Shown here in pieces: positions 1 through 9,649 of a stretch of DNA of 64,000 nt. A model generated the notes under the pieces. That model worked only from the letters and a program-made list of their open reading frames with translations. It made no database searches and was not told where the DNA came from. The number at the start of each line of letters is the position of its first letter. Position 1 is the stretch's first letter. The stretch spans positions 7,193,632 to 7,257,631 of the forward strand of contig CM119271.1 of assembly GCA_051294375.1 (NCBI GenBank), in the 5' to 3' direction. The translations under genes and the position numbers were made by a program. This DNA is from Paraspadella gotoi. Its lineage: Eukaryota; Chaetognatha.

Positions 1-2320
1 CCGACCTGATTGGTGGCGGCGGCGGCGCTGTCGTAGCAGAGGCAAGGGATTTGTCGAGGGTGATCCAGGATAACTTTCGTGATCTCTTCGGATTCGTTGT
101 AGGATTCGGTCAGCCAATCTTTCAGCTGAGATTTGTTGATCGGATCCAACCTCTCAGTAGCTTGCATCAGTCGGTCCCTGAGCTTTTGCAGTCTGCTGTC
201 CGAGCGTCGACGGCAGCAGAGGCGCCAAAGTTTTCCCAGAATCGGGTTGTACGTGAGAGCCATGACGTTGTCGACGGTGAACATCTTGCCGAGTTCGTTG
301 AAGACGACGTCGACAAAAAATTCGTCCTCTCTGAATCGGAGGATCAGGTCTTCGACGTCGAAGAGATGAGCGATGCCCTCCAGCTTTTCAAAGCGAAACG
401 GAATCAGGTTGAACTGCCCGTAACGTTTTTCGGGAAACCCTCCGCGGATCGTCTCGTCGACGATCCTCTCCAGCCGCTCCTCCTTCCTGTCTACTTCCGC
501 CTTGGTGTACTCTTCGTCGTAAGCGAATTCTTCCCCCAGCAGATGCATCAACAAGCCGACGGTGCCCCTAGTTATGTTGAAGGTCGAGGTGTTCGTCACC
601 ATGACCAATTCGCCGAGAAAAGAGTAGCAAAGTTTAGCCAGTTGGTCTCCTTTAGAAGTGAGAAAAGTGTAGACGGGGATTTTCCTCCGTCGAAAGTATT
701 TGCAGATGGCCATCCAGTCGTAGCCGGGGGTCACTCCGTCAAGACGCCGGATTGAGTCTCGACGGTTGTCGCGATGACTGGGACTCTGCTCGTGGTGCGG
801 GCAGGTGTCCGTGTAGTGAATGACCACGGACTGGCTCGTGTCGCCGTCTTTGCGGATCGAGTCGTCGATGAGGCGCAACACCTCGTGGAGACCCGACTTG
901 GCGGCTTCCGGGGTGTCGAGGTTGCCAGTCGGTTTAAGCTTATCCACGAATCTGAGGAGAAGTTGGCAGAAAGAAAAAAAAAATTTGTAAATTAAACAAA
1001 TGGTTCTGAACTTTTTTTTTTTCATAGTACGGCTTTAGTGAAAGCATTGAAGAGTCCCACTTATATTATCATGTTGTAAGCTTGTCCAGTATTGGGAACA
1101 AGGTAAGTTATTTATTGAACGAATGGATAATTTGATGCGTAACCATAAAGGGAGAAATTGATTCTTGTTTGAAAAAAAAAAGAAAAAAGAATTATGCTTA
1201 TTTTATAGAAAGAGCTGGAAAAAAAAACACCACCTTAAAAGATCCTCCTCCATGCATTCAAATCCGGCCATCTGAACCAGCCTTGGCCCGAGATTGTGGT
1301 CAGTGTAAGCGACGACGGCGATGCGGGCTTTGTTGCCCGGAAATAAAAGTCGGATGATGGAGAACAGCTGCGAACAATCGTCGAATATTTTAAGAAAATC
1401 TTTAATCAAAATTTAACATTTAAAAAAAAAAATTAATAGATTTGTCCGAATGCGAGAAACATCTCGCTTTGTAATTTGCCAGTGCAAAAAGGGATCTAAA
1501 TTTACCAACAAAAAAAAAGATTTTCTTTAACAACAACAACAACAACAAAACTTTAATGGCCCATCTTTACACATTCAAGATCGAAACGATAACAACAACA
1601 ATACAACCCACCACATTATGAACCGTATTAAGTCTTTGCGAATATCATGTTTCAACCATAACAACAACGACAACGAATCACCTGCTTCATAGTGTGAGCG
1701 AGCGAGCGCACGGCCGTTCCCATCGACCCCGTGCTGTCGATGAGAAAGATGAAATCGACCCGGGAAATCTCTCGAGGACCCTCTTCTTGGATCGCTGTCG
1801 CAGCTCCTGCGGCGCCGCCCACCGTTCCCGCTCCATCCGCCACGGCGGTCGCGCTCATCGCGCGAAAGCGTTCGTTCATGGTTTCGGCGGTCGGGTCGCG
1901 CGCCACGATCCTTTCCGGCGAATTCCGTCGAGGCGTCGTCTCGGCGCGGACGACCGTATCGAGGGGCGACGACTTTGAACGTCTTTTGAAAGGGAAGGGA
2001 AGGGATTTTGTCCTTTGTAGTTTCTCGCTTTTCTTTTTCGATTTTTCGATATTTTCCAAGGAGGCGGATCTCAGCGCCCTTTTCCGAACTCCGCCTTCGA
2101 CGGCCTTCGCTCCGACGATGTTTCGCCAAAAATCGGAAACCGTCTTCAAAATTCCCGAGGATTTTTTTCCCTTCGAAGACGCGGTGGACGAGGACGTGGA
2201 AATAGAGTCGGAAGAGGACCGTCTCCGTCTCACGGTGTCGTCGTCGTCGTCCCTTTTGCGGTTTTTCTTCGCCCGTTTCGACGACTCCGCTTCTTTACGT
2301 CTTTTTTCTTCCAGTTTAGC
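1..2320 (-). CDS. VWA-domain protein, 3' part beyond window edge
   Basis: Exons, 5' to 3' on the minus strand: about 2320-1682, 1367-1234, 951-1 (continues off the window). The first exon encodes a basic, Ser/Arg/Lys-rich N-terminus and then the start of a von Willebrand factor A domain with the metal-site motif DSTGSMG. Splicing through cag/gtgatt and the acceptor before 1367 continues the fold (KARIAVVAYTDHN), and exon 3 carries VVIHYTDTCPHHE. Downstream come VYTFLTSKGDQLAKLCYSFL and a long charged region (EEFAYDEEYTKAEVDRKEER). VWA domains bind protein ligands through Mg2+; this one has no visible signal peptide, so an intracellular role is inferred. The family beyond VWA is not recognised. 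The start is uncertain: the open frame upstream of 2233 meets a stop just beyond a ten-base C run, so either an upstream exon or a homopolymer error is likely. Confidence 0.72.
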
Positions 2321-3277
2321 GAGAGGGGGGGGGGCGCGGCCGAACCTTTATTGGGCTCGGCACAGGAGAAGTTGTAACGCTGGTTGATTATACGGGACCG
2401 TTGCGGAGCCGAGTGCAAATAGAATAAAATTCAATTAATTAATTGTATTCGATATTTCTTTTTTTGTTTTTTTTTTTTCGTTACACTCCTTAATTAATTA
2501 AATTAGTTATAAAATTTTAGGAAAATTTAAACAAAATTGAGACAAACAAAAAAATGTTAACATGACTCTATACCCTATATGTTATTTTTTTAATATTTAT
2601 TTATAGATAGGAATGGCTAAAAATTGTTTAAAGATTTTTTTAAAGATCGGATTCAGGTAGCTTGCAAAGTTGTCTACATAAAGTATAATTCTTTTTTTTA
2701 TATTCTGCTCGTAAGTGGGTGAAAAATAAGAAAAATGGTTAAAAATTATTATCATCATTATCGTTCAATAATTTATTCATTTTTTTTTTAAATTTTGACC
2801 GTAAGAATTTTTTAAAGTTGTAATTATATTTTTTAACTTTTTGTACTCAGAATCCATCAAAATAATTCAAGATTGATTAAAAATTTTGATAGCAACAAGA
2901 AAAGCATTAAAATTAAATTTAAAAAAAAAGTTCTTCAACCTGAAAGTAGACATAAAGACTAAAGTTTTGTACCCCTGCCCCCTTTTGATTTTAATTTCAT
3001 AGTATATATCTAGCATTAACAACTAACATCCAAATATAGTACTTACCAATGAACAGTATGTATTTGGCTAAATGAAATATTTTTCGACGTTGAAAATTGC
3101 ACCGCCACTGGTTTGACAAGTAACGGATTTATCTTAGACTTTGAAATAGGCTGTGAGTTAAGTTAGTTGAAACTCCACATTGCAGAGACAGAAGTAAAGG
3201 GAAAATTTATTCTGCTCTCCCACAAGATAGCCAGCTATCCGGTGATTTCCCGAGTAAAGAACTGCGTAAAGTATGCG

Positions 3278-3821
3278 GGTAATTACCTCTGGTTAAAACT
3301 TAGTATACTGTGTGCCAGATCTGCCATAATTTCATACCGTTTTGCGACCGTTTTGAGACCAGCAACGGATTGCTAGCATTTATACAATAAAGCCAAAGTA
3401 TTTGGTTAGTACCGATTTTCCTCTGAGATGTTCTGTAATACTAGTTATAGCATGTTAAAGCAACTTTACAAGTGCAAAATACTATGGCGTCAGTTGGTTG
3501 GTCGGTCTGTTTGAAAATTACTGCTGCAAAAAACCTTTTACAGGACTTGACTGGTTATATGGGTCATTGCTAAAGCATTAAGCAATTCACAAAGTGTCTC
3601 ATTTTTTAGTCTTTTTTTGTTTTTATCTGTCCAAATAATTTTTCATAGGCTCTAATAATACTCATTTCTCTTTACTCTTGTAACAGTTTTGCATTAAATT
3701 AGCTAAAAGATTATTTGGCATAACATATAGCGTACTAAAAAAAATATAGCCATTTTTAGCATAATTTAGGGCGCTATCTGGCACACGTTTTTTCTGCAGA
3801 GTTTTAACCAGAGGTAATTTC
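3278..3821. repeat. Spaced inverted repeat, possible small transposon
   Basis: Left arm about 3278-3335 contains aattacctctggttaaaact and, further on, gtgtgccagat. The reverse complement of the right arm (about 3758-3821) contains the same two blocks in the same order, separated by a slightly longer spacer. The interior of roughly 420 bases has no coding potential. This layout fits a degraded MITE-like element; no clear target-site duplication was found. Confidence 0.5.
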
Positions 3822-4164
3822 CACAAGGACGAACAACATAACTAATAATAATGAAATTATATTTGTGTGCAAGAAATCTTAAAGCCATGTATTTTGTCTT
3901 TATAATGATTGGCCAATATCAAGTCAGGTTCCGAAAACGTTTTTGAATGGAGACAGGACAAGTTTTTCCAGTTTCGTCTCGTTTTGTGTTTAACTGCGAC
4001 TAAAATATTTCGTATACTGCTGCAATCGGAATGTTTTTAATCGTTTTTATGATTTAGCATTACAATTATATTTTATAAATCATAACAGATTTCTTAATAA
4101 ATCATTAAAAATACTTTCAATCAACTTAATAATTAGCTAATTAATGATTTTATTTGTGAGAATA

Positions 4165-4189
4165 AGAGAGAGAGAGAGAGAGAGAGAGA
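4165..4189. repeat. (AG)n microsatellite
   Basis: Uninterrupted AG dinucleotides, about 12 units, in intergenic DNA just before the tandem duplication. Confidence 0.95.
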
Positions 4190-4209
4190 TTTTAATAAAA
4201 TTAAGTAAA

Positions 4210-4525
4210 TGCGACTTGTTTTTTTTCCATTTAAGCTCATTTCCACTTGTGCGATTCCATCGAAACTTTAGTTTATATCTATCTTTATCACACACTTTCT
4301 TAACCACACACAATATTTCATTCCAATCCATCCATCCAATAATAAATAATTGGAATAATTATGAGTAAATATAATTATACGAAATATGCCTTTTGTTTTT
4401 TCCATTGAAACTCATTTCCACTCGCACGATTCCATCGAATCTTTATATCCAACTTTGTCACACACTTCCCTACCCACACACAAAATTACATTCCAAACCA
4501 TCAAGCCAATTACGAGTAATTAGAG
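4210..4525. repeat. Diverged tandem duplication, about 175-bp period
   Basis: Copy A (4210-4364) and copy B (4387-4525) share ordered blocks such as ctcatttccact, cgattccatcgaa, tcacacact, ccacacaca and cattccaa. Identity is roughly 80 percent by eye. No coding potential. Confidence 0.75.
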
Positions 4526-4668
4526 TTTAATGTTAATGTGGGGCAGACAGACAAACGGACGGACGGACATCATTTTTTTCAATAGTTTATCATAATTCGA
4601 TGTTCTGATATGATAAAAATTATTTACCGACAAGCTTTTGGGGTGGGACCTACAAAGTGGATTTATAG

Positions 4669-4699
4669 AGTCGGAATCTGCTGATAAGCAGATCCGACT
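4669..4699. repeat. Short hairpin, 13-bp stem with GATA loop
   Basis: agtcgga-a-tctgct, then gata, then agcagatccgact: the arms pair perfectly except for one bulged A. A second weaker hairpin follows directly (agagttg ... caactct). Function unknown. Confidence 0.6.
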
Positions 4700-5076
4700 A
4701 ATAATGAGAGTTGTAGCTCAACTCTTCACGATTTTACATTTTATAAGTTGCGTTACAGCCTAATAGGGCGCGGAAGTTGTTCGTTAAGTAGTAATTGTAC
4801 GATTCAACATAAAGTTATAGATAAACTCGAATTTTTAATCCCTTGCATGTTATCTAAAAATATATGAAAAATTGAAAATACTTCACAACACTTACCACTT
4901 GTCTCCCGTTTGTCAATGCGATAAGGAGTTAAGGACTGCTCACTGAACGGCTAGCTGGTTTTTCTGTTCGAATATATATAATTTAATGCATACATGCAAA
5001 ATAAGGTGAAGATATGTCAAATTTACTATTTAGGAATATTTGATTTTGAAGCCGTTTCCAAAGAATTTTGAGAACT

Positions 5077-5896
5077 ATGAATTCATCGAAGTGCGTTGTG
5101 GTCGGTGATGGAGAATCCGAAAAAAAAACCGCAATGCTTTATTCTTATAGTATAAGTACTATAAGTATAAGTAGTATAAGTTATACTCGCGGATGTTTGC
5201 CAAAATATGGGGCCCCGATATTTTGAAAAAATGCACCGGTAAAACTTACAATTTATAATTACCTAAAATTTAACCATCTGTACTGAAAAAAGCAATATAT
5301 TTCCAGTGGATAAGGAAGATCTTGGGCGAATCCTACTCCATGAGCCTTTGGGTCACTGCCGGGCAAGACGATTACGATAAGTCAGTCAATCAATCCATGA
5401 TATTAAAAACAATTCGAGGGTTGAAGTTGACAAAAATTTTGATAATTCTGTAAGCAGACTTCGACCCCTGTCGAATCCCGATGCTGACGTTTTTCTCGTT
5501 TGCTTTTCCGTCCTGTCACAAGGGTCTATAAAGCAAGTTCATCCCGGAGATGAGAAAATTTTGCGCGGATGTTCCATTCATTTTAGTCGGAACTCAGGTA
5601 ACGCCAAACAAAAGACTTTCTTGATATTCATATCTTCTTGAAATATAAAATTGACGCAGATCGAAGGTCGCGATGACCCGAAAATTGTGGAGAAGTTGGC
5701 CCTCAAAGACCAGAGTCCTATATTGAAGGTTGAAGGGGAAACTGTCGCAAAAGAGAGCGGAGCAGGTAGTCTTGGTTACAGCTGATATGCTGATTGTTTA
5801 AATTCAATACTAAAACTATTTTTAATTGAAAGAATCGTAAGAAGAGTGTTCGACCGCGGGTCTTTCCGCTCGGAACAATCGGGATGGCCGAGATAA
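5077..5896 (+). pseudogene. Cdc42/Rac-like Rho GTPase pseudogene with introns
   Basis: Segments with Rho-family order are spread over exon-like blocks about 5077-5238, 5307-5380, 5458-5597 and 5660-5765, with a possible tail near 5850-5896. They read KCVVVGDGESEKKT, LPKYGAPIF, ILGESYSMSLWVTAGQDDYD, LRPLSNPDADVFLVCFSV, IPEMRKFCADVPFILVGTQ, IEGRDDPKIVEKLA and VRRVFD. Splice-like borders are retained, so this is a decayed genomic copy, not a processed retrocopy. Damage: the P-loop glycine before Lys is lost and one residue is inserted; a serine/isoleucine run from a TATAAG repeat is inserted; TGA at 5224-5226 replaces the residue after VF; the DTAGQ aspartate is Val; and the third block has a frameshift with loss of about nine residues. 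A working GTPase is very unlikely. The Cdc42 versus Rac assignment is open. Confidence 0.8.
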
Positions 5897-6222
5897 ATAT
5901 AGAAGAGTCTGTTGTGTTTTGTAATCGTGAGGTGTTCTTATACAATATACTTCAGACTTATTTTTAATTGTTCACTTTTGTCATTTAAGTTACTGTGAGC
6001 TATATTACCTCCCAACCTTCAAGAGTATATAAGCTTACAGGGTCCTTCTTTAACCTACGTATCTACGGAATTTGGCAAAAAATAAACTAGATTGTTAATG
6101 GAATTATATTTACGGCAGTCTTGATATGATTGTTTTCGGCAGTTATTCGTTATTTAACAAATAAGAACAGAAGGCGCTTAATAAGGATTATACAGATTTA
6201 AAAGTTCTCGCCACTTATTTAA
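5897..6222. other. Intergenic spacer, nothing recognised
   Basis: AT-rich spacer between the GTPase pseudogene and the 3' end of the minus-strand membrane-protein gene. It should include that gene's 3' untranslated region. No clear polyadenylation signal or repeat was identified. Confidence 0.5.
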
Positions 6223-8566
6223 TTATTGCCCCGAAGCGGGAAAGACGTCGGCATATGCCGGCGGAGGGGCGTTGGGAGGGTTGATGGGGTGAAACGGGTT
6301 GAGCGGTTGTTCTGAGGCGGCTGCTGCAGCGGCGGCAGCGGGAAGCATGGTTCCACCCAAACCGGGGGACCTTGGCACTCGGAGGGAAGCTTGCCGATGC
6401 ACCGACGACGGCGAAGAGTGGTGTCGAGAAAAATGCGGCGAACCCGCCGGGCTTCCGCCGATGATTGAAGACTGCATCATTCTTTAAAAAAATACACAGA
6501 GGAGATAGATTCAAGGGTTAGGATTTCAGATAAGCAATTTTTTATAACGTTTCAGAGTTATAGGTCGAATATACTGACGTTTTCTGAGGCTTACAAATCT
6601 TAAATACTTTCAATATTCATAATATTAATGACCAACTTAAACGAACCTATGATGGCGACAAAGTCTAGGAGTGATGGTGGGAGTGTCTTGGGTACGAGTT
6701 ACTTGGTCGTAAGTCGGGATCGCAGGGCGAGGATGTGCGCGCGGGGAAGACATTGCCGATTGTCGCGGGGACGACGCAGGCCTCGAGGGCGTCGCGTGAC
6801 GCGGCGAGACGGAAGGAGTCATGACTGAAAAACGGATTGCAACCGTATTTAGTATGGCGTGACATCGAATCGTCGCAACAGATAATTAATACAGCAGTAA
6901 TTATAAACACTTGCCTGGAGAATTACGAACTCGATGTGGTGATCCCGGTGGAAGAGTCGTGGAGGGGCAATCGAAGCGATTGAGTGGAATGGCGCCGGCG
7001 TCCAAGAGCCCCAACGAACTGTTAAATAAAAGTCGTTTTGTACAGAATAAAGCTAAAAAAAGTTAGCATAAAGATGAACCTGTGATCTTGAGAAGTGTCG
7101 CTGGTTGATTGCAACACAACGATTTTTCCAGATATTTTTAGCCACATGCAAAGCGAAAGCGATAAGAGGAATACCACCGCCCCAAGAACTGCTAACGAGG
7201 GTCCGGCGTACCGTTCCCCGCTGCTGATTCTGAAACGAGAAATTGTTTTGCTTTGATTAACAGAAGTATATTCTACATTTAGATTAAATAGTAATTTCAC
7301 CTGGAACCATGACCCAAGTATTCGTAATCGAGGTTGAAGGGATGCGTCCAGGTTCCCGAGAAGTTGGCAAAGTCCATCGAGGTTCCGTTCAAAGTTATGT
7401 ACGGAGGCGGAACTGCCTTCATGAGAACCTAAAAATTTCGGCAATCTCGTAAAACAACGGCGAAATATTCTTTTATCAACGAGAAAATCGAAAAAACAAA
7501 CCTTAATTTCAAGATTTCGAGCTTGCGATTCTTTAAACCGTTGACGTTCGTATTGAGCAATTTGGTAAATGAACAAAATACCGATTGCGAATAAAAACAT
7601 GCCGACCACCAAACCGAATCCTGTAAAAAAGTTTAAAATTCATAATTGAAAGTTTAAAAATTGATCCAAAATTACCATATATATGAAAAAATACTTTCAC
7701 CCAAGCGAAGAGAAAAAAGAATTGACAACGGAAATGAAGCATAGTTAATACCTGCGCCGATACACTTACACCGCGCGACCCCTGCCTCCTCAAAAGAAAT
7801 GACTATGTCGCTACGAGCTACAGAGTTGGCAGGTTGCGCGGGCGAGTGGCGAGGGTCGGTAAGGGAGGAATCGTTTACGCCCGGTTGAGGCCGGGACGTT
7901 TGCGGTCGCAACCGGTGATCGCGGGAAGGAGAGTGATTCGTTTGATTGGATCTACGCTGAGGAGACTACAGATTTTTGACAGAAAGAAGCGGCAGGAATA
8001 AAAGAGCGAAATAAGCAGGTGACAATAGAGACAATTTTAGAGACATGGACACAGGAAATGAAATAAAGTGGAGCTAAAATCTACCTCATACAATTTTAAA
8101 AGGCTATTTAAAGCGAAAGAGGAATAAAAAAAAACAAAGAACCCCCCTCCCCCCCCCCAACTACCTGATCGACAGAAGAATTCGACGGCGTCAAATCATT
8201 GCTGCCGCCAGCGGGTGGATTGGCGAGGGGGTTTGCGAGGGAAGACACAGGAACGACAATAGGGCGATTCCCAGAGTCGTTTAAAGTTGCAACGCTGACC
8301 GAGGCCTCATTAGCAGTATTGACAGTCGAGGCTGTGGCCGGGTTGAGCGTCGGAACGTCGACCGTGACATTGTCGGAAAAGTTTGTGCAGGCGTTCGACT
8401 CATTTTCGGCGTTGTTGGTAGAGTCTGGAACGCCCGTTGATGTATCTAATTCCATAGTTGTGGACGCTTCCTCGATGAGGGGGTGTTGCCCTTCCGTTCC
8501 GGTTCTTTCGTTCACACTGGGCACGTCTGGCCCTGGAATCTCGATGCGAGTTGATTCTTTCATCAT
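6223..8566 (-). CDS. Two-pass membrane protein with Pro-rich cytoplasmic tail
   Basis: Eight exons in phase: 8566-8165, 7965-7752, 7620-7502, 7428-7301, 7229-7080, 7018-6915, 6824-6647, 6481-6223, giving about 517 residues. The start ATG at 8566 opens a Ser/Thr/Asn-rich N-terminus of about 200 residues without a signal peptide. Helix 1 (FGLVVGMFLFAIGILFIYQI) is followed by a roughly 75-residue loop with NGT and NFS glycosylation sites. Helix 2 (SLAVLGAVVFLLSLSLCMWL) leads to a tail rich in Pro, Ser, His and Ala with PTYDQ and a PPxY-type motif (PPPAY) near the end. Inferred topology is both ends inside, loop outside; PPxY would suit WW-domain (Nedd4-type) ligases. The intron after 6915 starts with GC (cag/gcaagt). 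The two-helix plan recalls TMEM200-like proteins, but I cannot assign the family. Exon 2 may instead begin at 7956. Confidence 0.72.
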
Positions 8567-9649
8567 TTGGCATATAACAAGTGCTACATAACTGAGGAAT
8601 TAACAGCAAATTCGATGAAACGCAATGAAGGATGAAATCGGCTTCAAATAACGATTTGACCAAGGTTCTTTGAAATTTCGATGCAGTAAGTTTACAATCG
8701 TGGGGAAAAAGAATTAAGCCTGCCGATCACTGTTGGCTTATCACTTAAATAAAACAAACTGATGAGATGTGGCAAAACGCAATTGAAATAAACGATTAAA
8801 AGTGAATAACAATTGAGAATTAATGAAAACATCGAACATGGGAATCATTGGGTCCAAAAGACAAGATTTATAGTTGATCTTTACTTTTCCCCTAAAATTT
8901 ATCCAATTCATTTTTTAAATTAAAGGATACTGGCTGCAATTTAAAAAATAGAATACGGATTACGAAGTTCCCTTTTCCCATTTTCGTTGCCAACGATAGA
9001 AAAAGTTAAAAATTGACCTCTGACTTTCTGAAACTGACATGTTTAAACATTATTTTTAGGAGGGCGGCGGAATAGTTTCAAACAATTATTATTTTGGCAA
9101 TCAAAATTTAACTGGTTTCTTAATACTAATAAAAGAAATTACGAAAGTAACGCATTTGGTCGGGGTTAAAGAAAACTTCATTTAAGGTCTTATCAAAATC
9201 AGTTACGGACACTATAACTGTGAAAAACTTAATCATTAAAAAAAAATGAAAACCAGAAATTTACGATATGCTAGAAACAAATGTTTCACATGATTATGTA
9301 AGCTAAATAAAATACTTAAAATTTGAATTAAGAAAAAAAATTTTAAAAAGTTAACTGGATTGTCAGTTACATATCTTCAAATTAAAAAAAAATGGAATTT
9401 TTTTCTTAAAACATTCCGAGGAGTTGGAAGCATATGAAGTGATTAGAAATTTTTTAAAGTTTAAATTTTTTTTTAAAGTGGGACTGTAAAACAAAAACAA
9501 AAACAAAAAACCCCGAAAAAATCAATTTTATGCCAGTTTTTCCTTATATTCCTTCTTTTTATTTCTATCCAACTTCAACGCACCATATTGAACATTTGAT
9601 CTTTTAGAGTCTCTTCCTTGCAGCATTAAATCTTCGTGGCCCCGTACTC
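8567..9649. other. Spacer with 5' region of membrane gene and 3' UTR of U2SURP
   Basis: AT-rich sequence with no coding potential. The left part should carry the promoter of the gene starting at 8566; the right part is the 3' untranslated region of U2SURP, with AATAAA on the minus strand at 9563-9558. No other structure was recognised. Confidence 0.55.
9558..9563 (-). terminator. Probable polyadenylation signal of U2SURP
   Basis: AATAAA on the minus strand about 90 bases after the U2SURP stop codon. Canonical hexamer and plausible distance; not proven. Confidence 0.5.

Larger units (their letters stand above)
2331..5076. other. AT-rich intergenic region without a supported gene
   Basis: No open frame here resembles a protein. 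The stretch holds an inverted repeat (3278-3335 with 3758-3821), an AG microsatellite (4165-4189), a diverged tandem duplication (4210-4364 and 4387-4525), a GACGGAC-type run (4541-4569) and a small perfect-stem hairpin (4669-4699). The promoter of the VWA gene should lie at its left end, but I could not recognise one. Confidence 0.6.

Noticed and set aside
51-755. 234-codon plus-strand open frame
   Set aside because: It is the antisense of the VWA gene's third exon, whose minus-strand reading has VWA features and fits the splice sites.
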